A stretch of 64,000 bases of DNA from Tepidamorphaceae bacterium (GTDB lineage Bacteria; Pseudomonadota; Alphaproteobacteria; Rhizobiales; Tepidamorphaceae): positions 1 to 64,000 of the forward strand of contig JANQNT010000002.1 in the NCBI GenBank assembly GCA_028279445.1, in the 5' to 3' direction. The notes beneath the pieces were generated by a model. That model searched no databases and was not told where the DNA came from. It was given only the letters and a program-made list of their open reading frames with translations. Positions 47,201 through 54,962 of the stretch are shown here, one piece after another; the first letter of the stretch is position 1, and every line of letters starts with the position of its first letter. The position numbers and the translations under genes were made by a program.

Positions 47201-50197
47201 GTGCCCCCCAATTCTCCACCAGTGACGACAGGCTTGCCCGTGGCCGAGCGCGCCCGCGGCGTCACCGCCGTGCTCGGGCCGACCAACACCGGCAAGACCC
47301 ACTACGCCATCGAACGGCTGGTGGCGCACCCCTCAGGTATCATCGGCCTGCCGCTGCGCCTGCTGGCGCGCGAGGTCTACGCCAAGGTGGTGGAGCGCGT
47401 CGGCGAGGACGCGGTGGCGCTGATCACCGGCGAGGAGAAGATCAAGCCGGCCAACCCGCGCTTCTGGGTTGCCACCGTCGAGGCCATGCCGCTCGACCTC
47501 GACGTCTCGTTCATGGCCATCGACGAGGTGCAACTTGCCGCCGATCTTGAGCGCGGCCATGTCTTCACTGACCGTATCCTCAACCGGCGTGGCCGCGATG
47601 AAACCCTGCTGCTGGGCTCAGACACGATGCGGCCGATCCTGGAGCGGCTGATCCCCGGCATCATGGTGACGACAAGGCCGCGCCTGTCGCAACTGACCTA
47701 TGCCGGTGCGCGCAAGATCACCCGCCTGCCGCCGCGCAGCGCGGCGGTCGCCTTCTCGGCGGAGGATGTCTACGCCATCGCCGAACTGATCCGCCGCCAG
47801 CGCGGCGGCGCGGCGGTGGTGCTCGGAGCGCTCAGCCCTCGCACCCGCAATGCCCAGGTCGGTCTGTATCAGGCGGGCGATGTCGACTTCCTCGTCGCCA
47901 CCGACGCCATCGGCATGGGTCTCAACCTCGATGTCGACCACGTCTCCTTCGCCGGTGTGCGCAAGTTCGACGGCTTCCAGTTCCGCCATCTGAACCTCGC
48001 CGAGATGGGCCAGATCGCCGGGCGCGCCGGGCGCTACAAGCGCGACGGCACGTTTGGCGTCACCGGCCGCGTCAACGAACTGGAGTCGGAGGCCGCCGCG
48101 CGCATCGAGGCGCAGGACTTCCCACCGGTCCAGGTCCTGCAATGGCGCAGCAGCAGCATCGATACGTCATCGCTTGAAGCCTTGCAGGCGAGCCTCGCCG
48201 CCATGCCCGGCGAGGACGGCCTGACCAGGGCGCCGGCCGGCGAGGACATACAGACGCTGGAAATGGCCGCGCGCGAGCCGGAGGTCCGCGACATGGCCTG
48301 CGACCGCTCTGGCGTCGCCCGGCTCTGGGACCTCGCCCAGCTTCCCGACTACCGCAAGATCGCCCCGGCCCATCACGCCGACATGATCCTGACGCTCTAT
48401 CGCTTCATGATGCGCGAGGGCTGCATTCCCGAGGACTGGATCGCGGCCCAGATCAGGACCTGCGAGCGCACCGACGGAGACATCGATACGCTGGCGGCGC
48501 GTATCGCCCACATTCGCACATGGACCTATGTTGCAAATCGGCCCGATTGGCTAGAAAACCCCGTTTCGTGGCAGGGTGCCACGCGCGAAACCGAGGATCG
48601 CCTGTCGGATGCGCTGCACGAACGCCTGACGCAGCGCTTCGTCGACCGGCGCACCAGCGTCCTGACGCGACGACTGAGGGAGAAGACCGTGCTTGACGCG
48701 GAGATCGATCCGGACGGCCAAGTGACCGTCGAGGGGCAGCACATCGGGCGTCTCGACGGCTTCCGCTTCACCCCGGACGATGCCGCCGACGCCAGCCAGA
48801 CGAAGGCGCTGAGAGCCGCCGCCGACCGGGCGCTGGCCGGCGAGATCGAACGCCGCGCCGCGGCACTGACCGAAAGCCCGGCCGACAATTTCGCCTTTCA
48901 GCCCGATCTCTCGCTGAGCTGGAAAGGCGCCATCGTGGCCCGGCTGATCGCCGGCGACGACCTGCTCAAGCCACGCATCGGTCTTATCGCCGACGAACAG
49001 TTGACCGGTGCGACGCGCGACAAGGTGCAGGAGCGCCTTGAACGTTACGTCGCGATGATGGTGACGACAACGCTGCAGCCGCTGTTCGACATGCAGCAGG
49101 GCGCCGAACTTCCCGCATCGGTGCGCGGCCTCGCCTTCCGCCTGGTGGAGAACCTCGGCATCCTGGAGCGCGCGCCCATTGCCGATGAGATCAAGGCGCT
49201 GGAGCAGGACGATCGCGCCCGGCTGCGCAAGCACGGCGTGCGCTTCGGCGCCTTTCACATCTTCGTGCCCGCGCTGCTGAAACCAGGCCCACGCAAGCTC
49301 GCCGCCCAGTTGTGGGCGTTGCATGACGGCGGCGCGGCGGGCGTCGGCCCGCAGGAGATCGAGGAACGGCTGGTGCCGGAGCTGGTGGCCAGCGGGCGCA
49401 CCTCCGTTCCCCGCGAGGCCGCCTTGCCGGACGTCGTCTATGCGTTGCTCGGCTTCAAGCCCGTAGGCAAGCGCGTGGTGCGCATCGATATTCTGGAGCG
49501 CCTCGGCGATACCATTCGCGATGCCATGTCGTGGCGTCCGCTCAGCGGCTCACCGCAGCCCGAAGGCTTCGTCGATGGCGGCACCTTCCGGGTCGCGCCG
49601 AACATGACGTCGCTGCTGGGCTGCGGCCATGAGGACATGGCGGAAGTGCTCGCAGCGCTCGGCTTCCGCAAGGACCGCCGCGCACCGCCCGAACCTCAGA
49701 CGAACGAAGAGGCCGGCAAGCCGGAAACGGCCGAGACCGCTTCAGAGGCTGGCCCCATCGATGCGGCGCCGGAGGGTGCGCCCGCAGAAACGGTTGCGAC
49801 GCAGAGCGGCACAACACCGGCCCAGAGCGGCGACAGCAAAGCGGATGCCGAGACGCCCGCTGCCGGTGAAGAAGACAACGTCAGCGCCGCGCAAGCCGAT
49901 GAAGCAGGCGCATCCGCCGATGCGGCAGGCGACGACGCCGGCGATGGGCTGATCGAGGTATGGCGGCCGGGGCGGCGCGACGGCGGACGCCGCGAGCGTC
50001 CCCGTCATGGCGCGCCGCGCGGGCGCAAGGCGAAGTCGAGCAACGGTTCGAAGACCGCCGGCGCCCCCGCCAAACAGGGCAAGACCGGGCCCCGCAAGGG
50101 CGCCGACAAGGCATCGCAGCGCAAGCGCCAGCCGGACCCGGATTCGCCATTCGCGAAGCTGGCCGACCTGAAGCGCGAACTCGAGGGCGGGTCATAG
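47201..50197 (+). CDS. SUV3-like DExH RNA helicase
   Basis: This 998-residue helicase is related to mitochondrial SUV3, common in alphaproteobacteria. Walker A GPTNTGKT is at 26-33, the Walker B box reads DEVQ (108-111) and motif VI is QIAGRAGRYKRDGTFG. A long middle region (about 340-850) is shared with alphaproteobacterial homologues. The final 150 residues are low-complexity, first Ala/Glu-rich and acidic, then Arg/Lys-rich. SUV3 unwinds RNA for degradation, so a role in RNA turnover is likely. The start is GTG 47201, weakly supported; GTGs at 47222 or 47240 are alternatives. The S4 gene follows with overlapping ends. Confidence 0.92.
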   Translation: MPPNSPPVTTGLPVAERARGVTAVLGPTNTGKTHYAIERLVAHPSGIIGLPLRLLAREVYAKVVERVGEDAVALITGEEKIKPANPRFWVATVEAMPLDLDVSFMAIDEVQLAADLERGHVFTDRILNRRGRDETLLLGSDTMRPILERLIPGIMVTTRPRLSQLTYAGARKITRLPPRSAAVAFSAEDVYAIAELIRRQRGGAAVVLGALSPRTRNAQVGLYQAGDVDFLVATDAIGMGLNLDVDHVSFAGVRKFDGFQFRHLNLAEMGQIAGRAGRYKRDGTFGVTGRVNELESEAAARIEAQDFPPVQVLQWRSSSIDTSSLEALQASLAAMPGEDGLTRAPAGEDIQTLEMAAREPEVRDMACDRSGVARLWDLAQLPDYRKIAPAHHADMILTLYRFMMREGCIPEDWIAAQIRTCERTDGDIDTLAARIAHIRTWTYVANRPDWLENPVSWQGATRETEDRLSDALHERLTQRFVDRRTSVLTRRLREKTVLDAEIDPDGQVTVEGQHIGRLDGFRFTPDDAADASQTKALRAAADRALAGEIERRAAALTESPADNFAFQPDLSLSWKGAIVARLIAGDDLLKPRIGLIADEQLTGATRDKVQERLERYVAMMVTTTLQPLFDMQQGAELPASVRGLAFRLVENLGILERAPIADEIKALEQDDRARLRKHGVRFGAFHIFVPALLKPGPRKLAAQLWALHDGGAAGVGPQEIEERLVPELVASGRTSVPREAALPDVVYALLGFKPVGKRVVRIDILERLGDTIRDAMSWRPLSGSPQPEGFVDGGTFRVAPNMTSLLGCGHEDMAEVLAALGFRKDRRAPPEPQTNEEAGKPETAETASEAGPIDAAPEGAPAETVATQSGTTPAQSGDSKADAETPAAGEEDNVSAAQADEAGASADAAGDDAGDGLIEVWRPGRRDGGRRERPRHGAPRGRKAKSSNGSKTAGAPAKQGKTGPRKGADKASQRKRQPDPDSPFAKLADLKRELEGGS

Positions 50198-50520
50198 CGC
50201 AGCCCGCGGCGAAGAACCGGCTGGACGCGGCACCTGAGCGCCAGCGGCTTGATCTGTGGTTGTGGCACGCCCGGATAACCCGCACCCGCAGCCACGCCGC
50301 AGCGCTTGTGCGTAGCGGCAACATCAGGATCAACCGCGCCAAGACCGCGCGCGCCGGTTCGCCGGTGCGCCCTGGCGATGTCCTCACGGTCGCCGCCGCC
50401 AGCCGGGTGCGCGTGCTGCGCGTGACCGCGCTGGCGAAACGCCGCGGATCGCCGGCCGACGCCACAACCCTGTTTGAGGAACTCATCACCGGCCGGCATG
50501 GCAGCAATGCGACGCCGTAA
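50194..50520 (+). CDS. S4 RNA-binding domain protein (Hsp15-like), non-canonical start
   Basis: This is about 108 residues with an S4 domain: QRLDLWLWHARITRTRSHAAALVRSGNIRINRAK, then SPVRPGDVLTVAAASRVRVLRVTALAKRRG, as in Hsp15/YabO-type ribosome-associated proteins. There is no ATG, GTG or TTG in frame between 49960 and the domain. The best candidate is ATA at 50194, whose bases overlap the helicase stop codon TAG and which has GAGGGCGG just upstream. ATG 49960 would add 78 residues encoded within the helicase tail. The domain call is firm and the start is not. Confidence 0.82.
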   Translation: MAQPAAKNRLDAAPERQRLDLWLWHARITRTRSHAAALVRSGNIRINRAKTARAGSPVRPGDVLTVAAASRVRVLRVTALAKRRGSPADATTLFEELITGRHGSNATP

Positions 50521-50616
50521 CTGTGGCGATCGGTCTATTGCCGTCACCGCCACGCTCCGCTAATTCCCCACATCGCGCCAGTCCGTCGCGTCCGGGCGGC
50601 CGAACGAGGACCAACC

Positions 50617-50955
50617 ATGACCTATCTGGTCACCGACAATTGTATCAAGTGCAAGTACACCGACTGCGTGGAAGTCTGCCCGGTCGACTGCTTCTATGAA
50701 GGCGAGAACATGCTCGTCATCCATCCCGACGAGTGCATAGACTGCGGCGTATGCGAACCCGAATGCCCGGCCGAGGCAATCGTTCCCGACACCGAGCCCG
50801 GCCTGGAGAAATGGTACGCGCTCAACGCCGAATACGCTGTCAAATGGCCCAATATCACCGAGAAGAAGGACCAGTTGCCGGACGCGGAGGATTACGACGG
50901 CAAGGACAACAAGTTCGAGCAGTTCTTCTCGCCCAATCCCGGCGAGGGCGACTGA
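50617..50955 (+). CDS. fdxA: 7Fe-8S ferredoxin FdxA
   Basis: This is a 112-residue seven-iron ferredoxin. The N-terminal half carries the cysteine pattern [19 protein letters not shown] and then [16 protein letters not shown], which hold a [3Fe-4S] and a [4Fe-4S] cluster. The C-terminal extension ([19 protein letters not shown]...) is the FdxA family tail. It is a cytosolic electron carrier with unknown partners here. It is placed between the S4 protein and CarD genes, as in many Hyphomicrobiales. Confidence 0.97.
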   Translation: MTYLVTDNCIKCKYTDCVEVCPVDCFYEGENMLVIHPDECIDCGVCEPECPAEAIVPDTEPGLEKWYALNAEYAVKWPNITEKKDQLPDAEDYDGKDNKFEQFFSPNPGEGD

Positions 50956-51012
50956 TCCGTTGCCGGAATCGGCGAGCACGTTAACGTTTCGGGCATATGG
51001 CGGCGCGGTTTG

Positions 51013-51041
51013 TTCCAATTCACATATTTTTGTGTTATAAT
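51013..51041 (+). promoter_or_regulatory. candidate carD promoter in an AT-rich island
   Basis: A perfect -10, TATAAT (51036-51041), preceded by TGTGT, is 17 bp from TTCCAA (51013-51018), a poor -35. The surrounding 45 bp are strikingly AT-rich against the GC-rich background. The start point near 51048 would give carD a leader of about 290 nt containing the hairpin at 51122-51151. Confidence 0.5.
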
Positions 51042-51121
51042 AAGCAATTCGACCGCACCGCACTTCGGCGGAGTCTTGAGGTTTTCCGCGATTTCGATCG
51101 CTTTCTGACCGCGCCCGTTAA

Positions 51122-51151
51122 CTTTTCGAACCACCGTTCAGGTTCGAAGGG
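51122..51151 (+). promoter_or_regulatory. hairpin in the carD leader
   Basis: TTCGAACC (51125-51132) pairs perfectly with GGTTCGAA (51141-51148) around the loop ACCGTTCA. Two wobble pairs and one C-G pair extend the stem to 51122-51151. Two interrupted T-runs follow (51157-51160 and 51165-51169), so it could be a weak terminator after fdxA or an attenuator of carD. Confidence 0.5.
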
Positions 51152-51337
51152 ATGGCTTTTGCGGTTTTTGTCCAGGCGATACGCCGGCAGCAGAAGGCCA
51201 TCGTTGCAGGATTCTGCCGAACGACCGTGCGCACCATAGGCGCCGCGCGCAAATCGACAATGCCGCCCGATCCACCGCACCCGCGGGGACAGTGGCTTTT
51301 TGCGCGCAACGCAAGAACGGGAAGCGTTGGAGACTAA

Positions 51338-51919
51338 ATGAGCACCAAGTCAAACAAGAAGCCCCAGTCGCGTGTCGGCTTCAAGACGAACGAGTACATT
51401 GTCTATCCGGCCCACGGCGTGGGACGCATCGTGGCGATCGAGGAGCAGGAGATCGCCGGCGCGAAGCTTGAACTTTTCGTCATCAATTTCGAAAAGGACA
51501 AGATGACGCTGCGCGTTCCCACCTCCAAGGTCACCAATGTCGGCATGCGCAAGCTGTCCGAGGGCGACATCGTCGGCAAGGCGCTGCAGACCCTGACCGG
51601 GCGCGCGCGCATCAAGCGCACCATGTGGAGCCGCAGGGCGCAGGAATACGAAGCCAAGATCAACTCCGGCGACCTTGGCGCCATCGCCGAGGTGGTGCGC
51701 GATCTGTATCGCTCCGAGTCGCAGCCCGAGCAGTCCTATTCGGAGCGCCAGCTCTATGAGTCGGCGCTCGACCGGATGGCCCGCGAAGTCGCCGCCGTGC
51801 GCGGATCGACGGAGACCGAGGCGATCCAGGAGATCGAGAAGATGCTCGCCAAGAGCCCCCGGCGCGGTGCGCGCGGCGAGGCCGAGACGGACGAGAACGG
51901 TCAGGAAGAAGCTGCCTGA
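51338..51919 (+). CDS. carD: CarD family transcriptional regulator
   Basis: This 193-residue protein has an N-terminal RNA-polymerase-interacting Tudor-like CarD/CdnL domain (about 15-75, NEYIVYPAHGVGRIVAIEEQEIAGAKLELFVINFEKDKMTLRVPTSKV). A helical DNA-binding C-terminal domain (about 80-170) ends in YSERQLYESALDRMAREVA. CarD binds the beta subunit and stabilises open complexes, notably at rRNA promoters. The acidic tail is typical. It has its own promoter region and ends in a strong terminator. Confidence 0.95.
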   Translation: MSTKSNKKPQSRVGFKTNEYIVYPAHGVGRIVAIEEQEIAGAKLELFVINFEKDKMTLRVPTSKVTNVGMRKLSEGDIVGKALQTLTGRARIKRTMWSRRAQEYEAKINSGDLGAIAEVVRDLYRSESQPEQSYSERQLYESALDRMAREVAAVRGSTETEAIQEIEKMLAKSPRRGARGEAETDENGQEEAA

Positions 51920-51954
51920 TCGAAAATGCGTCGCTGAAGACGCCAAACCCATTC

Positions 51955-51984
51955 AAGCCCGGCCGTTCGCGGCCGGGCTTTTTT
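51955..51984 (+). terminator. intrinsic terminator after carD
   Basis: AAGCCCGGCC (51955-51964) pairs perfectly with GGCCGGGCTT (51971-51980), loop GTTCGC, and is followed by a T-run to 51984. It lies 35 bp after the carD stop codon and separates carD from rpoH. Confidence 0.92.
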
Positions 51985-52007
51985 GTTTGGGCAAAAATAA
52001 ATCTTAT

Positions 52008-52035
52008 TTGCACGCCTAGGGGAAATACGTATACT
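52008..52035 (+). promoter_or_regulatory. candidate rpoH promoter
   Basis: TTGCAC (52008-52013) and TATACT (52030-52035) are 16 bp apart, resembling sigma-70 hexamers. The predicted start is near 52042, giving a leader of about 200 nt before the rpoH ATG. Just after the -10 is a short palindrome GGAACCGTTCC (52036-52046). Confidence 0.42.
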
Positions 52036-52243
52036 GGAACCGTTCCAGACCCAGCACGCTATCGACAGCCCACCGCCAGAACACGACGCCAAGACCTCGT
52101 CCCAGAACCCGGAGTTCCCCACACGACACCGGGCGTACGCGGCAAGTCCGGAACAGGACAACGAGAACGGCGCCGGCGCTGTAATCCACAGTTCGGCCGG
52201 CTGCGTAAAGACGTTGAGCAGGAAACCCGAGGGCGCCCCAAAG

Positions 52244-53116
52244 ATGACTGGATCAACCAATCACAATCGCAGTTTCGTTCGCGCCGCCATGAAGGCGCCG
52301 TATCTGGAACGCGACGAGGAACGCGCCCTTGCCGAGCGGTGGGCACACGAAAACGACGCAGATGCGCTGCACCGCCTGGTCGCCGCCCATATGCGTCTGG
52401 TCATCGCCATCGCCGCCAAGTTCCGCCACTTCGGCCTGCCGATGGGCGACATGATCCAGGAGGGCCACGTCGGCCTGCTGGAGGCCGCCCAGCGCTTCGA
52501 ACCGGCACGCGAGGTGCGCTTTTCCACCTACGCCACGTGGTGGATCCGTGCCTCCATCCAGGACTACATCCTGCGCAACTGGTCGATCGTTCGCGGCGGA
52601 ACCAGCTCCACGCAGAAGGCCCTGTTCTTCAACCTGCGCCGGCTGCGCGCCAAGCTCTCCGGCGGCGTCGACCGTCGTCCGGACAACGAGGTACACGCGG
52701 AGATCGCGGCCGCCGTCGGCGTGTCGAAGGATGACGTGGCACTGATGGATTCGCGCATTTCCGGCCTCGACACCTCGCTGAACGCCCCTGTCGTGGAGAG
52801 CGACAGCGGCGGCACCTCCGAGCGCCAGGACTTCCTGGTTTGTGATCGTCCCCTGCCGGACGAGACGGTTGGTGCTGCGATCGACCAGGAGCGGCGCACG
52901 CGCTGGATTTCCAACGCGCTGACCGTTCTGTCCGATCGCGAACTGCGCATCGTGCGCGAGCGGCGGCTGTCGGAGGAATCGGTGACGCTGGAGGCGCTCG
53001 GCAGCCGCTTGGGCATCTCCAAGGAGCGCGTACGCCAGATCGAGAACCGGGCTTTGGAGAAGCTGCGCGCGGCGTTGCTGCGCGACCTTCCCGACGGCGA
53101 CCGCGCGATGATCTGA
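52244..53116 (+). CDS. rpoH: RNA polymerase sigma factor, RpoH family
   Basis: This 290-residue heat-shock type sigma factor has region 2 (GLPMGDMIQEGHVGLLEAAQRFEP, FSTYATWWIRASIQDYILRNWSIV) and the RpoH box QKALFFNLRR at 124-133, which is specific to sigma-32 proteins. Region 4 carries the helix-turn-helix (VTLEALGSRLGISKERVRQIENRALEKLR). Several Hyphomicrobiales have two rpoH genes; this copy, downstream of carD, could be RpoH1 or RpoH2. ATG 52244 is used; a TTG at 52214 would add ten residues. It converges on the M48 gene. Confidence 0.94.
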   Translation: MTGSTNHNRSFVRAAMKAPYLERDEERALAERWAHENDADALHRLVAAHMRLVIAIAAKFRHFGLPMGDMIQEGHVGLLEAAQRFEPAREVRFSTYATWWIRASIQDYILRNWSIVRGGTSSTQKALFFNLRRLRAKLSGGVDRRPDNEVHAEIAAAVGVSKDDVALMDSRISGLDTSLNAPVVESDSGGTSERQDFLVCDRPLPDETVGAAIDQERRTRWISNALTVLSDRELRIVRERRLSEESVTLEALGSRLGISKERVRQIENRALEKLRAALLRDLPDGDRAMI

Positions 53117-53146
53117 AGCGCGGCAGCGCGTATCGCCAAGGCGCGG

Positions 53147-54616
53147 CTATTCGCCGATCAGCTTGACCTGCTGCCCGGGCTGCAGCGCTTGGCCGGCGCG
53201 GATTCCGTTCAACGTCAGAAAACGCTCCAACTGCATGTCGGGCTGCGCCATGCGGCGGGCCAGCGACACCGAGGTATCGCCAGGCCGCACCTGGTCGACA
53301 CGGATGCGCAGCGGCCGGATCGACTGCGCCTCCTGCTCGCTGACGAAGCGGAACGTATTGACGGTCTGCATGAATGCAGCCGCATCGTTGCTGCCGGGCT
53401 TCTGCGTCGCGTGAATGAACCGGTAGACCATGCGGTCCCGACCGCGGATCAGCGCAATACGGAAAATCCAGCGGTCGGCGCTTGCGACAGCGAACCCCGC
53501 ATCGCGACCGTTGACACGGCCCTCGCTGACCTCCCTGACCTCACCGCCCCGCACGGCGTTGCGTTCCAGATAGCGCACCAGCGAGGCGCGCCGCGAAATC
53601 TCGATGCCATCGAAACGCACGATCGCGCCGTCGGGCGCAAAACCGACCACCGCGTTCGGCGCGTTCTGCAGGCCATAGCCGTCCGGAACGGAAAACGTGA
53701 TGCCGAGTCGCGGATGCAGGAACGTGCGTCCACGCACGAAGCCCTCGCGCGGATCGTCGCCGTAAAGCACACCATCGATCGCCGCCAGATGCGCCGCCGC
53801 ATCACGCCGGCCGCCGTCCGCCGGCGTCAGCGCGCGCGCATCCTGCTCGGCCGCCGAGATACGCTCCGGCGTGGTCGGATGCGTCGCGGTCAGGTCGACC
53901 CGGTTGGGATCGTGGATGCGGTTGAGGCGACGCGAATGCAGTTGGGTCTGCCGGGACAGAGACCTCAGGAAAGACACCGCCGCGCGTGGATCGTAGCCGG
54001 TCTTGGCCATCAGCCGGATGCCGATCGCGTCGGCTTCGAGCTCCTGCTGGCGCGAGAACTTGGCCAACTGGTTGCGGGCAAAGCTGAGCGCTTCGGCGCT
54101 GGCGCCGGGGCCGCGCATGATGTCGGCCGTCACGCGGCCGATGGACGCAGCAGAGGTGACCTGCTGCTCGCGCTGCAGCGCGTGACGCGAATCGATATGG
54201 GCGATCTCGTGCGCGATGACGGCGGCCAGCTCGGCCTCGTTGTTGGCCAGCGCCAACAGCCCGCGGGTGACATAGATGAACCCGCCGGGCAGCGAGAAGG
54301 CATTGATCGACGGCGAGTTCAGCACCGTGACGCGATAGCCGTCGCGGCCTGATGCCGCGTTTTCCGCCAGCCGCGTGGTGACCCGATTGACGTAGCGCGA
54401 AATCTGCGCCGGTTCGTAAGCGCCGCCGAAAGCGGCCAGAACCTTGGGATTCTCGCGCGCACCGATGCGCTGCTCCTGGGCCTCCGACATCTCGCCGGCC
54501 AGAAAGCCCGGATTGTTGGGATCAAGCGATGCGCATGCCGCAACCAGTACCACGGCCAGCACACAGCCGGTGGCGCCCGCCAGCCGCGTTCGCCATGTCG
54601 ACGCATTGCGCTGCAT
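53147..54616 (-). CDS. M48 family metalloprotease lipoprotein (BepA-like) with LysM tail
   Basis: This 489-residue exported protease has a lipoprotein signal ending in VAAC with C28. The zinc motif HEIAH is at 136-140 and a downstream glutamate in RQQELEADAIG, making it an M48 peptidase related to BepA/LoiP, which control outer-membrane protein assembly. The central region has no clear assignment. The C-terminus (RIRVDQVRPGDTSVSLARRMAQPDMQLERFLTLNGIRAGQALQPGQQVKLI) is LysM-like and could bind peptidoglycan. ATG 54616 is preferred as it gives a proper signal peptide. Confidence 0.92.
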   Translation of the reverse strand: MQRNASTWRTRLAGATGCVLAVVLVAACASLDPNNPGFLAGEMSEAQEQRIGARENPKVLAAFGGAYEPAQISRYVNRVTTRLAENAASGRDGYRVTVLNSPSINAFSLPGGFIYVTRGLLALANNEAELAAVIAHEIAHIDSRHALQREQQVTSAASIGRVTADIMRGPGASAEALSFARNQLAKFSRQQELEADAIGIRLMAKTGYDPRAAVSFLRSLSRQTQLHSRRLNRIHDPNRVDLTATHPTTPERISAAEQDARALTPADGGRRDAAAHLAAIDGVLYGDDPREGFVRGRTFLHPRLGITFSVPDGYGLQNAPNAVVGFAPDGAIVRFDGIEISRRASLVRYLERNAVRGGEVREVSEGRVNGRDAGFAVASADRWIFRIALIRGRDRMVYRFIHATQKPGSNDAAAFMQTVNTFRFVSEQEAQSIRPLRIRVDQVRPGDTSVSLARRMAQPDMQLERFLTLNGIRAGQALQPGQQVKLIGE

Positions 54617-54962
54617 CCGTTTGCTGCCGCCCTGCCTTGCCGTCAACTCTTTCACCTGTAACGCTTGCCTGGTCCCGGCCCGTTGTCGCGGTGACCGAAC
54701 CACGCACCTTGGAGCCACGCACCGTAGAGCAAGAGGGTATACAGTTTCATAGCACTGCCGTCTGCGGGAATTTGCGCCCCTTCGGACGTGCGCAAGGACG
54801 GCATTCAGCCGGCAAATTGCCGCGTCCGCCTCGTCAATAGCTGCGCAGCATGCCGATCAACATGGCGAAAGCGCGGCGCGGCGCGCGCAATGCCCCTTAG
54901 CGTTTGCTGCAAAATTGCCGTATTGAAAGCGAATCTGCGCGCCGCGCCGCCGGAACCCGTTG
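54617..54962. other. divergent upstream region of the M48 and MscS genes
   Basis: This 346-bp gene-free region lies between divergent envelope genes. Open frames here have neither similarity nor a ribosome site. Possible -10 sequences occur around 54736-54752 (GTATACAGTTTCATAG), but no good -35 partner was found on either strand. Confidence 0.45.

Noticed and set aside
52036..52046. GGAAC-type general stress (EcfG) promoter before rpoH
   Set aside because: GGAAC is present, but no CGTT occurs 16-17 bp downstream; the match is part of a small palindrome.
54617..54962. Short frames in the divergent M48/MscS gap
   Set aside because: No ribosome site, no conserved motif, and the region must hold two promoters.
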